Positions 1 through 5,441 of a stretch of 6,217 nt of DNA are shown in pieces. The notes under the pieces are model-generated. The model was given only the letters and a program-made list of their open reading frames with translations, was not told where the DNA came from and searched no databases. The stretch covers positions 1 to 6,217 of the forward strand of contig JALHPA010000180.1 in NCBI GenBank assembly GCA_022842745.1. The letters are read 5' to 3'. The stretch is from Pirellulales bacterium (GTDB lineage: Bacteria > Planctomycetota > Planctomycetia > Pirellulales > JALHPA01). Position 1 is the stretch's first letter, and every line of letters starts with the position of its first letter. The position numbers and the translations under genes are program-made.

Positions 1-35
1 CGCCCGGAGCGGCCAGGGGCGGGGCCCCCAGGCAT
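1..35 (-). CDS. possible start of a further operon gene, runs off the window
   Basis: An ATG on the minus strand at 35 opens a frame that stays open to the window edge, giving only 11 full codons (MPGGPAPGRSG). It lies 21 bases after the stop of the 57-962 gene, almost the same spacing as between the two preceding operon members (22 bases). The 12 bases around this ATG match those around the ATG at 962 at 11 of 12 positions, and the predicted protein starts MPGGP compared with MPGSP there. This suggests a third operon gene, perhaps another paralogue with a proline-rich N-terminus. There is no Shine-Dalgarno sequence. The fragment is far too short for certainty. Confidence 0.3.
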   Translation of the reverse strand, partial: MPGGPAPGRSG

Positions 36-56
36 GGAGGGGGGGTGGATTGGCCG

Positions 57-962
57 TTATCGGTCGCGGACGGGCCAGAGAAGAAGAATCAACTTGGTCA
101 GGACGAGGGCCGTGGCGATGACGGCGGCCAAGGCGCTGCCTTGACCCACGGTTCCGGTGCGCTCTCCAGAGAACAGCACTATGAACCCGCAGAAAACCAG
201 CGGGTAGATGAAGATCGCGGGGATCATTAGCAGAGCGGCGCAGGGGAGCGAATCGAGGATCAGTCCCAGCGGTGTCGAGAGCGAAACCGGGTCACCGTCG
301 GACCGCTTCTTTGCCATTCCCACTCGGGCACGGATGACGGTGGGAACTACGAGCAAGAACAGGAGCGATGCCGGGACTGATTCCGCTTGCCACAGACCGA
401 GGCAGGCGGCCACGAGAGCCGTGCCAAGCAGTAAGTCGGCTAGGGAAAAACGGGGCGCCGGCGTCCACGGAGGGGAGAGCGGAACGCGGTTGACGGGCCA
501 CAGGAGGAGGACTAGCCAGGCCAGAATAAGCGCCGTCGGAAGCAGGGCGACCACGACCAGAGGAGGCAATTCGACAACGGAGTTTGTGGCCCAGGAGTAC
601 AACGACGCGAACGGGCTGAGAAAGAGCACGAAGATCAGCAGGAGAAGCAGTCCGGGGATCAGGCTCAGAATGGAACAAAAGAGCGTTTCCAGGACGAGTC
701 CCAACACTCCAAAGGGCGAAATCGCCAAACTCGCGTTCCATTGATAGGATATTCCTGCTCGTACGCGAGCAAAGGTGGGAACGCTGAGAAGGTACCAGGC
801 CGTCGCCTGCACCGGTTCGTTCGTCCAGATTGCCAAAAATGGAACGAAGAGCGCGACGGCAAATAGCAGATCGGCCAGGGAGAAGCGAAGAAGAGGCGTC
901 CGGGCATTTGCCGTTCGGCAGTGGGGGGGAAACGCCGGCGGGTCGGAGGGGGAACCTGGCAT
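57..962 (-). CDS. integral membrane protein with two tandem RFSLADL modules
   Basis: This 301-residue protein is dominated by hydrophobic segments and must sit in the membrane; its function is unknown. After a proline-rich cytosolic-looking start of about 25 residues it holds two homologous modules. The first runs from RFSLAD at 26-31 to LWPV at 154-157, and the second from RFSLAD at 171-176 to LWPV at 295-298. Each has about four hydrophobic helices, including a shared [VI]PTxxRxRxG segment (residues 61-70 and 206-215) and a final helix ending in LLLWPV. A linker rich in Pro and Trp (158-170) separates them. The protein therefore arose by internal duplication and is homologous to the product of 985-1356 just upstream. 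The start at 962 follows that gene's stop by 22 bases, and only a weak purine stretch precedes it. No enzymatic motif, signal peptide or conserved charged residue within a helix was seen. A scaffold or sensor role is possible but unsupported. Confidence 0.8.
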   Translation of the reverse strand: MPGSPSDPPAFPPHCRTANARTPLLRFSLADLLFAVALFVPFLAIWTNEPVQATAWYLLSVPTFARVRAGISYQWNASLAISPFGVLGLVLETLFCSILSLIPGLLLLLIFVLFLSPFASLYSWATNSVVELPPLVVVALLPTALILAWLVLLLWPVNRVPLSPPWTPAPRFSLADLLLGTALVAACLGLWQAESVPASLLFLLVVPTVIRARVGMAKKRSDGDPVSLSTPLGLILDSLPCAALLMIPAIFIYPLVFCGFIVLFSGERTGTVGQGSALAAVIATALVLTKLILLLWPVRDR

Positions 963-984
963 GGAGCTTCTCGCGACGCGGCGT

Positions 985-1356
985 TTAATTCTCTTGGACG
1001 GGCCAGAGGACCAGGACCATGACGGTCATGAGCAGGACGGTGAGGAACAGGCCGACGAGGGAGATAATTTGAATCGCTGTGGGGCCGAGGAGGTGCAAGA
1101 CTGTTGCCAGAAAAAGGATGAAAAACGTGTGGAACACGAAGCCGGCGACTAATGCAACGCACGAGAAAGCAAGCGATTGGACCGCCAGGACGAACACGTC
1201 TTGCGAGCGGATGACCCGGCCGAGTCCGCGGCTGAGCGTGATTCCGGCCAGCGTGCGGACGAAGGTGGGAATGCATAGCAGGAACAGGATGGTCCCGGCG
1301 GCAGACGATACTCGGCCGATGGCCAGACAGACGGCGACGACGGTGACGCCGATCAT
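985..1356 (-). CDS. membrane module, probably the 3' part of a frameshifted zinc-ribbon membrane protein
   Basis: As an isolated frame this gives 123 residues with about four transmembrane helices. It ends in LVLWPVQEN, matching both modules of the neighbouring 57-962 protein (CIPTFVRTLAGI compares with SVPTFARVRAGI there). The ATG at 1356 is unlikely to be the true start. The in-frame codons just upstream (1357-1380) encode RRFSLADL, the conserved opening of the module; no ATG, GTG or TTG lies in that frame back to the stop at 1507-1509; and there is no ribosome binding site. Shifting frame by one base in the G run at 1400-1409 joins it to the zinc-ribbon reading frame upstream. The fused protein would be about 224 residues: zinc ribbon, proline-rich linker, then membrane module. 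The function of the module is unknown. Confidence 0.65.
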   Translation of the reverse strand: MIGVTVVAVCLAIGRVSSAAGTILFLLCIPTFVRTLAGITLSRGLGRVIRSQDVFVLAVQSLAFSCVALVAGFVFHTFFILFLATVLHLLGPTAIQIISLVGLFLTVLLMTVMVLVLWPVQEN

Positions 1357-1388
1357 CAGGTCGGCAAGGGAAAACCGCCGGGCGAGGG

Positions 1389-1658
1389 TCAGGGGATGCG
1401 GGGGGGGGGTGGATCGGGCGGGGGGAGCTGAAAGCGGGGAGCGGCCTCGGGGGGAGGCTCGGCGGCGGGGGCCAGAGCGAATTCCTCGGCGCCGGACTCG
1501 ACCTGGTTAGCCGAGGCGGGCGCGAGCGACGGCTGGACGTGATCGGGGAGGCGGACGCGAACGCCGGTGGCGCGGCCGCAATTTGGGCAGCGGAGGGCCG
1601 AGCGGGGATATTTTTGCCCGCACACGCGGCAGCGCGGAGATAGCAGAACGCGGCGCAT
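1389..1658 (-). CDS. zinc-ribbon protein with proline-rich tail, probably the 5' part of the same frameshifted gene
   Basis: The frame encodes 89 residues from the ATG at 1658. Residues 10-27 form a treble-clef or zinc-ribbon-like knuckle pair, C10-x2-C13-x10-C24-x2-C27 (CRVCGQ ... CPNCGR), expected to bind one zinc ion. After this come a basic patch and a linker increasingly rich in Ala, Glu and Pro, ending in PPPDPPPPRIP. The frame is open upstream to 1823, but starting at 1658 places the Cys pairs at the N-terminus as usual for such proteins, and a perfect TATAAT lies 71 bases upstream, so longer versions would overlap the promoter. No Shine-Dalgarno sequence is visible. The stop at 1389 falls just past the G run. 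In the other frame the linker continues into HPLTLARRFSLADLM and the 985-1356 membrane module, so this is probably the cytosolic head of that protein. Confidence 0.6.
   Translation of the reverse strand: MRRVLLSPRCRVCGQKYPRSALRCPNCGRATGVRVRLPDHVQPSLAPASANQVESGAEEFALAPAAEPPPEAAPRFQLPPPDPPPPRIP
1400..1409 (-). other. ten-base homopolymer (C10 in the mRNA) at the frame junction
   Basis: Ten consecutive G on the plus strand lie inside the proline-rich linker. Adding one base here (or removing two) joins the zinc-ribbon frame to the membrane-module frame and makes the span 985-1658 exactly 225 codons including the stop. The cause could be a sequencing undercall, a real mutation, phase variation, or transcriptional or ribosomal slippage. 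Confidence 0.7.
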
Positions 1659-1707
1659 GGGGCAGGGGATGGTTGAAGGGCCGGAGGGGAGGCGCAGAGG
1701 CAGGGGT

Positions 1708-1720
1708 GTCGCTGCGCGAC
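1708..1720. repeat. short inverted repeat near the predicted transcript start
   Basis: GTCGC (1708-1712) and GCGAC (1716-1720) form a five-pair stem with a three-base loop. It lies immediately downstream of the minus-strand TATAAT at 1729-1734, so it would fall at the very 5' end of the zinc-ribbon operon transcript. It may be an mRNA-end hairpin, an operator half-site pair, or chance in GC-rich DNA. Confidence 0.25.
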
Positions 1721-1728
1721 CTGTGGCC

Positions 1729-1757
1729 ATTATAGGCGGTCTGGCGGGGAATCTGGA
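1729..1757 (-). promoter_or_regulatory. candidate promoter for the zinc-ribbon/membrane operon
   Basis: Read on the minus strand, 1734-1729 is a perfect TATAAT. At 17 bases upstream, 1757-1752 reads TCCAGA, a weak match (three of six) to the -35 consensus. The predicted transcript start near 1722 gives a leader of about 65 bases before the ATG at 1658. A perfect -10 box is notable in such GC-rich DNA, but the -35 is poor. Confidence 0.4.
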
Positions 1758-1794
1758 GACAACGCGGACGGTGGGCGCGCTGAATCGTGTCCGA

Positions 1795-1823
1795 TTGACC
1801 TGGCTGTCGCCAAGCTGGATCAT
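1795..1823 (+). promoter_or_regulatory. candidate sigma-70 promoter for the amidase-like gene
   Basis: TTGACC (1795-1800, five of six to consensus) is followed after 17 bases by GATCAT (1818-1823, four of six). Transcription would begin near 1830, about 53 bases before the ATG at 1883. It faces away from the minus-strand promoter at 1729-1757, consistent with a divergent intergenic region. Confidence 0.35.
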
Positions 1824-1870
1824 GAGCGAGATCGAGCGCTTTACGCGATTGGACTGGCGACCGTTATTTT

Positions 1871-1878
1871 GGGGGAGG
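1871..1878 (+). promoter_or_regulatory. strong ribosome binding site for the amidase-like gene
   Basis: GGGGGAGG contains a full GGAGG core ending four bases before the ATG at 1883. The spacing is short but workable. This fixes the start and is much stronger than the sites in front of the neighbouring genes. Confidence 0.65.
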
Positions 1879-1882
1879 ACCG

Positions 1883-2914
1883 ATGGCGACGTTCCGCGAT
1901 CAGATCAAAGGTTATGTGGACAATCATTGGGCCGTGCCGTGCGGCGACGGAATTGTATGGGTTTACTACGCGGCGATCGACACCCGGTCTCAGGCGGCCA
2001 AGCACAAACAGGCGACGAAGAAGGACTGGTCGGCGGCGTTTCTGCAATACGCCGATCCGACGTTCGGCGCGCTGGAAGGCTTGTACCTAATTCCCCCGGC
2101 GGAGGTGGCGAAGGTTAAGACGGGGCAAATGGACGCGTCCTCCTACCCGGAGCGAAAAATGATCGCTTCTTGGTTCGATTTGGCCGACAAGAACAGCCTC
2201 AATCCGGAGGTGACCGGTCAGAAACCGGAGTACCACGGATTGAACGACTGCGCCCATTTTGTGACACAGTCTCTTGCGGCAGGGGGAATCCATGTCGAAA
2301 CGGCCGGCGTTCCTACGCTATTCAATAGCCTGCGCGGCTTGGCGGACACGAAGACGCTCGCGAAAACAACATCGGCCGGATTGGCCGAGGCGATCTTGAA
2401 AGCCGGATTGATGAAGGTGGGGGACGTGATCATCTACTCCAAGGGAGGAAATCATCATCACAGCGTGGTGTACATGGGCAATGCACAGATTGCCATGCAT
2501 ACCTGGGCAAACCATCCCTCCCATCCAACGCTCAAAGGGGATTGGAAAGCCTCCGCATCCGAGGACCATCCCCTGGTGACGTTGATTCATTTTGGACGGG
2601 ACGATCCGCCGATCAATCCGAGTTCTGCGATCCTGGGATGGTGGCGGGTCGCGTGGCGAGGAACGGACTACTTCTACTTCTTCGATAAGGCTGGCCGCGT
2701 AGGCTACACGAAGAAGCCGCCAACCCGCTTCGACCGGCCGCTGTCGAACCCGGAAGGGCGGGGCTACTGGTTCTTCCAGACGTCGCAGATCAGCATCTGC
2801 TGGTCGGCCACCGGAAGCCTGGAGGTTCTCAAAGGATCAACCGGGGCAGGCGGCACGCACTTGGAAGGGACCTGGAACGGGTCCGAACGTCTGGTTGGCG
2901 ACAAGATTTCGTAA
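1883..2914 (+). CDS. cysteine amidase/peptidase-like protein (NlpC/P60 or Amidase_6 type) with an unassigned C-terminal domain
   Basis: This 343-residue protein carries the hallmarks of a papain-like amidase. NDCAHFVTQSLAAGG at residues 121-135 matches the DC-x-[NH]-FVSQ-x-L-x-AGG pattern of the putative amidase family, with C123 as the expected nucleophile. KVGDVIIYSKGGNHHHSVVYMG at 178-199 supplies the catalytic His (most likely H193), and MHTW at 205-208 gives a further candidate polar residue. Such enzymes cleave peptide or amide bonds, typically in peptidoglycan, but the substrate here is not known. Residues 1-70 are a soluble helical region; no signal peptide or membrane segment is present, so the protein is cytosolic or exported by a non-Sec route. 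Residues 252-341 (GWWRVAWRG ... YFYFFD ... YWFF ... ISICWSATGSLEVL ... GTWNG) form a Trp/Tyr-rich, probably all-beta domain that I cannot name. The start is set by the strong ribosome binding site. It is transcribed alone and converges on the ATPase gene. Confidence 0.75.
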   Translation: MATFRDQIKGYVDNHWAVPCGDGIVWVYYAAIDTRSQAAKHKQATKKDWSAAFLQYADPTFGALEGLYLIPPAEVAKVKTGQMDASSYPERKMIASWFDLADKNSLNPEVTGQKPEYHGLNDCAHFVTQSLAAGGIHVETAGVPTLFNSLRGLADTKTLAKTTSAGLAEAILKAGLMKVGDVIIYSKGGNHHHSVVYMGNAQIAMHTWANHPSHPTLKGDWKASASEDHPLVTLIHFGRDDPPINPSSAILGWWRVAWRGTDYFYFFDKAGRVGYTKKPPTRFDRPLSNPEGRGYWFFQTSQISICWSATGSLEVLKGSTGAGGTHLEGTWNGSERLVGDKIS

Positions 2915-2940
2915 CGGGGTCGTTCGGCGGTCGCGGCAGT

Positions 2941-4512
2941 CTACATGACGGCGAAGTAGTTTTCGGCGGCCAGGTCGAAGTATTCGGCGGTCAGGCGGGG
3001 GGGGAGGTTTTGGTAGTGGCAGTGGTTGCGGATTTGGAGGAGCAGATCGCGGGGCTGGCAGTTGCGGAAGGGGCGTTTGGCGGCCTTGTAGTGCTTCTGG
3101 ACGAGGTAGTCGATCGGTTCCTGTTCGTAGTCGAAGCCGAGTTTTTCGACCATGATGCGCATCAGGGAGCGGAATTCCTCCTCGGTGGGATCGACGACAT
3201 CGATTTTGTAGGGGATGCGGCGGAGGAAGGCTTCGTCCACCAGGTCGCGGGGTTCGAGGTTGGTGGAGAAGATGATGAGCTGATCGAAGGGAACTTGGAT
3301 TTTCTTTCCGCTGGCGAGATTGAGGAAGTCGAAACGCTTTTCCAGGGGGACGATCCAGCGGTTGAGCAACTGGTCGGTGCTCATTTTCTGGCGGCCGAAG
3401 TCGTCGATCACCAGGGTGCCGCAGTTGCTTTTGAGCTGGACCGGGGCTTCGCTAATGCCGGAGCCGCTGTTGACGGTGACCTCCAGGTTTTCCATGGTCA
3501 ACTCGCCGCCGACGACGATGGTGGGGCGGCGGATGCGGATCCAGCGCTTGTCGATTTTGCGCGGGTCGAGCAGGCCGCCGGACGTTTCCAGGGGGACTTC
3601 GTCGTGATGGCTGGGATCGAAGAGGCGGATGATTTCGCCGTCGACGCCGATGGCGCGGGGAATCCAAATGAACTGGCCGAAGGCCTTGGTGACGCGCTCG
3701 GCGATGCTGGTCTTGCCGTTGCCGGCCGCGCCGTAGAGGAACAGGCCGCGGCCGGAATTGACGGCGGGGCCGAGGCGCGAGAGCATGCGGGGGTTGATGA
3801 GCAGATCGTCGAAGGCGCGGCTGAGGTCTTCGGTGGTGGGATGCTGGCGGGTGAGGGACTGGGCCGTGACGGATTGGATGTAGTCCCTGAGCGAGACAGG
3901 GGCAGCGCCGAAGTAGGTGCAGTGCTCGATCAGCCGGCGGGCCCGTTCGCGGCCTTTGTCGGTAAGACCGAACTGGTAGTCGTTCATGGGGGCCGCGCCG
4001 CGATGGAACACAAGCTGGTCGTGCTTGAGCTGGCGCAAAAGCTCGTCGATGAGGACGAAGGGGAGCTTGACCTGCTCGGCGATGTCGCGGCCGCTGGCGT
4101 CGCCGCGGCCCAGCAGGTACTTGAGCGCTAGTTCCTCGACTTCGCTATCGCTCAATTGGGCGTCGTGCAGGGAGGAAGGCTCCGCCGGATAGAATTCGTC
4201 CTCGGTGGACCGGCTGGGGGAGGTCTGGCCAACGGGATGGAACGATTCCGGTTCCGAGTCCCGCATCCGCGATGGATGCGCGGAAGTCGAGGCCGCGGCG
4301 GGGACGCTGTTGCCGCCGGTGATCTTGGCGATGCGCCCGAGAAGCTGGTTGAGCTTGGCCTGCCGTTCTCGTTCGAGTTCTTCGGCGGCGGCCGCGCGGG
4401 CGGTAGCGTGATCCGGCTCGTGGGCGGCGATTGCGGCCCAGGCATCGTTTCCAGCTTCCGCCCCCTGGCCAGCAAGGCGGGCCAACAGGTTGTCCGTTGC
4501 GACGTCTGCCAT
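2941..4512 (-). CDS. AAA+ family ATPase with an N-terminal winged-helix-like region
   Basis: This 523-residue protein hydrolyses ATP to remodel an unknown partner. Counting from the ATG at 4512, residues 39-61 form a charged helix likely to be a short coiled coil, 75-117 are a disordered Ser/Pro/Glu-rich linker, and 118-197 resemble a winged helix (YLLGRGDASGRDIAEQ ... LTDKGRERARRL). The AAA+ core shows Walker A GAAGNGKT at 261-268, Walker B LVIDD at 367-371, a sensor-1 Asn in FSTN at 415-418, a likely arginine finger in FLRRIPYKI at 429-437, and a sensor-2-like Arg in CQPRDL at 485-490. All key residues are intact. The frame extends upstream to 4632, but 4512 is chosen because GAGG lies seven bases before it and a promoter lies within the longer frame. 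It stands alone on the minus strand between two plus-strand genes. The family occurs widely in planctomycetes and proteobacteria (recalled, not checked), and its role is not established; I assign no symbol. Confidence 0.85.
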   Translation of the reverse strand: MADVATDNLLARLAGQGAEAGNDAWAAIAAHEPDHATARAAAAEELERERQAKLNQLLGRIAKITGGNSVPAAASTSAHPSRMRDSEPESFHPVGQTSPSRSTEDEFYPAEPSSLHDAQLSDSEVEELALKYLLGRGDASGRDIAEQVKLPFVLIDELLRQLKHDQLVFHRGAAPMNDYQFGLTDKGRERARRLIEHCTYFGAAPVSLRDYIQSVTAQSLTRQHPTTEDLSRAFDDLLINPRMLSRLGPAVNSGRGLFLYGAAGNGKTSIAERVTKAFGQFIWIPRAIGVDGEIIRLFDPSHHDEVPLETSGGLLDPRKIDKRWIRIRRPTIVVGGELTMENLEVTVNSGSGISEAPVQLKSNCGTLVIDDFGRQKMSTDQLLNRWIVPLEKRFDFLNLASGKKIQVPFDQLIIFSTNLEPRDLVDEAFLRRIPYKIDVVDPTEEEFRSLMRIMVEKLGFDYEQEPIDYLVQKHYKAAKRPFRNCQPRDLLLQIRNHCHYQNLPPRLTAEYFDLAAENYFAVM

Positions 4513-4519
4513 GATGCAT

Positions 4520-4523
4520 CCTC
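4520..4523 (-). promoter_or_regulatory. ribosome binding site that decides the ATPase start
   Basis: On the minus strand GAGG (plus-strand CCTC) ends seven bases before the ATG at 4512. No comparable site precedes the upstream in-frame starts, which supports the 523-residue product over the 563-residue one. Confidence 0.5.
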
Positions 4524-4591
4524 GATATGGGGAGAGCCGGAAAGGAATTGCCCGGCGCCTCGGCGCATGCGGTCCGATTGACCGCGTAGCA

Positions 4592-4619
4592 ACTCTACGA
4601 TTTGGGGGGGACGGGTCAA
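4592..4619 (-). promoter_or_regulatory. candidate promoter for the ATPase gene
   Basis: On the minus strand TTGACC (4619-4614, five of six) is followed after 16 bases by TAGAGT (4597-4592, four of six). The transcript would start near 4585, leaving a leader of about 73 bases before 4512. The -10 element lies inside a small inverted repeat, CGTAG (4585-4589) and CTACG (4595-4599) around a five-base loop, which could be an operator. Both matches are modest. Confidence 0.3.
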
Positions 4620-4683
4620 ACGCCGGAAGCAAGCGGGAGAATAATTGGGAGGTCCAGCGGAAGGTGAAACTAGGGCCACGGAC

Positions 4684-4791
4684 GCGCTGCGGCGAACGGG
4701 GAAGGGAATATGTGCTAGGGTTGCGCTGCGGATTTAGGAGCGGAGGGATATTCAGGACCGGAAATCGGGGACGCGCCGCAGCGGCGAACGG
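4684..4791. repeat. short direct and inverted repeats upstream of the IDPG-repeat gene
   Basis: GCGCTGCGG occurs at 4684-4692 and 4723-4731, each preceded at a short distance by CTAGGG (4670-4675 and 4715-4720). The inverted form CCGCAGCG occurs at 4776-4783. GCGGCGAACGG occurs at 4689-4699 and 4781-4791. They could be binding sites of a regulator of the downstream gene, but are short enough to arise by chance in GC-rich DNA. I see no convincing promoter for the plus-strand gene in this stretch. Confidence 0.3.
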
Positions 4792-4799
4792 TTGTGCGA

Positions 4800-5432
4800 A
4801 TGGAAACGAATGTGCCTATGCTAACGCGATGGACGACGATATTTGCGGTGGTGTGTGGAATCGGGCTGGGGATCTCCCCGAGACAAATGGCGATGGGGCA
4901 ATCCCCCGCGGCGGATATCGACCCTGGGCGGTTGAGCGTGGGGAACTTGCCGCGGCCGGACATCGACCCCAGGGCGCTGCGGATCGACCGACTGAGTCTC
5001 CCGCCGGCGCAGATCGAGCCGTTGCGGATCGATCGGCTGCGGATGAATTCGATCGACCCGGGACCGGCCGTCGTTCCCTATTCGCTGCCGAATTTCGTGC
5101 CGATCGAGCGATTGAATATCGCCCCTTTGGCGGAGCCAGTGTTCGACCCAGGGCGGTTGACGCTTTCCTCGATCGATCCGGGGGAGCTGGAAGCGAATCG
5201 GGCGCGGGTGGATAACCCCATTTTGAATCCGATCGATCCAGGGCGGCTGATCGTGAACGAACCGCAGTTTGGCAAGATCGATCCGGGGCCTTTGCCGGCG
5301 CGGGGCTTTCGGGGGGGACCGGCGCCGCGGTCGCCGATTTTTTTGGGCGCGCCGAACGCGATCCGGCCGCCGTCGCCACGGGGTGGGGGAACCTCGAAGT
5401 CTTCGCTGTTGAACCGGCCGCTGGATTGGTAA
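4800..5432 (+). CDS. exported low-complexity protein with degenerate Ile-Asp-Pro-Gly repeats
   Basis: I do not recognise this family. Counting from a GTG at 4794 the frame is 212 residues; I prefer the first ATG, 4800 (210 residues), and the ATG at 4818 is also possible. No choice has a good ribosome binding site. Residues 9-36 of the long form look like a Sec signal peptide: a short basic n-region (MLTRW), a hydrophobic core (TTIFAVVCGIGLGI) and an AMG cleavage site before QS. The mature part has no Cys and no globular-looking stretch. It is built from repeats with [IF]DPG[RPE] at residues 42, 87, 117, 127, 147 and 162, an IDPR variant at 57, and LRIDRL-type variants near 62, 77 and 103. The last 45 residues are Pro/Gly/Arg-rich and end in NRPLDW. 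Consistent in-frame repeat conservation and the export signal argue that it is a real gene. A structural or cell-envelope role is only a guess. It ends nine bases from the end of the convergent cutC. Confidence 0.6.
   Translation: METNVPMLTRWTTIFAVVCGIGLGISPRQMAMGQSPAADIDPGRLSVGNLPRPDIDPRALRIDRLSLPPAQIEPLRIDRLRMNSIDPGPAVVPYSLPNFVPIERLNIAPLAEPVFDPGRLTLSSIDPGELEANRARVDNPILNPIDPGRLIVNEPQFGKIDPGPLPARGFRGGPAPRSPIFLGAPNAIRPPSPRGGGTSKSSLLNRPLDW
4917..5288 (+). repeat. IDPG repeat tract within the exported protein gene
   Basis: The tract holds about nine imperfect units whose core encodes Ile-Asp-Pro-Gly, for example around 4917, 5052, 5172, 5232 and 5277. Unit spacing is irregular (10 to 20 residues in most of the tract). 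Codons vary (ATC GAC CCT, ATC GAT CCG, ATC GAT CCA) while the residues are kept, which suggests selection on the protein rather than recent DNA duplication. Confidence 0.65.
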
Positions 5433-5441
5433 GGGCGGAGA

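Noticed and set aside
13..46. GC-rich stretch with the GGGGCCCC palindrome after the membrane gene as a terminator
   Set aside because: The flanking CCAGGGG and CCCCCAGG are not complementary in hairpin orientation and no T run follows on the minus strand.
1659..1823. N-terminal extension of the zinc-ribbon frame up to an ATG at 1823
   Set aside because: The extension would span the perfect TATAAT at 1729-1734, has no ribosome binding site, and adds a low-complexity Pro/Arg/Thr stretch before the zinc ribbon.
3010..4131. A 373-codon open frame on the plus strand opposite the ATPase gene
   Set aside because: It is an antisense shadow of the ATPase gene. Its product is a biased Ala/Val/Asp/Glu/Gly string without motifs, while the opposite strand has intact Walker A, Walker B and sensor motifs.
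4855..4857. Cys in the signal peptide of the repeat protein as a lipoprotein lipobox
   Set aside because: The residues before the Cys are A-V-V, lacking the small residue required at -1, and the AMG site further on fits ordinary signal peptidase cleavage.
4490..5215. A 241-codon plus-strand frame covering the second divergent intergenic region and part of the repeat gene
   Set aside because: It runs through the promoter region and the ATPase 5' end, its product is Arg/Gly/Ala-rich with no motif, and the overlapping frame has a signal peptide and regular repeats.
4917..5288. The repeat tract as a CRISPR array or a non-coding tandem repeat
   Set aside because: Units are irregular in spacing, diverged at synonymous positions and in frame, as expected of a coding repeat, with no constant repeat and spacer lengths.
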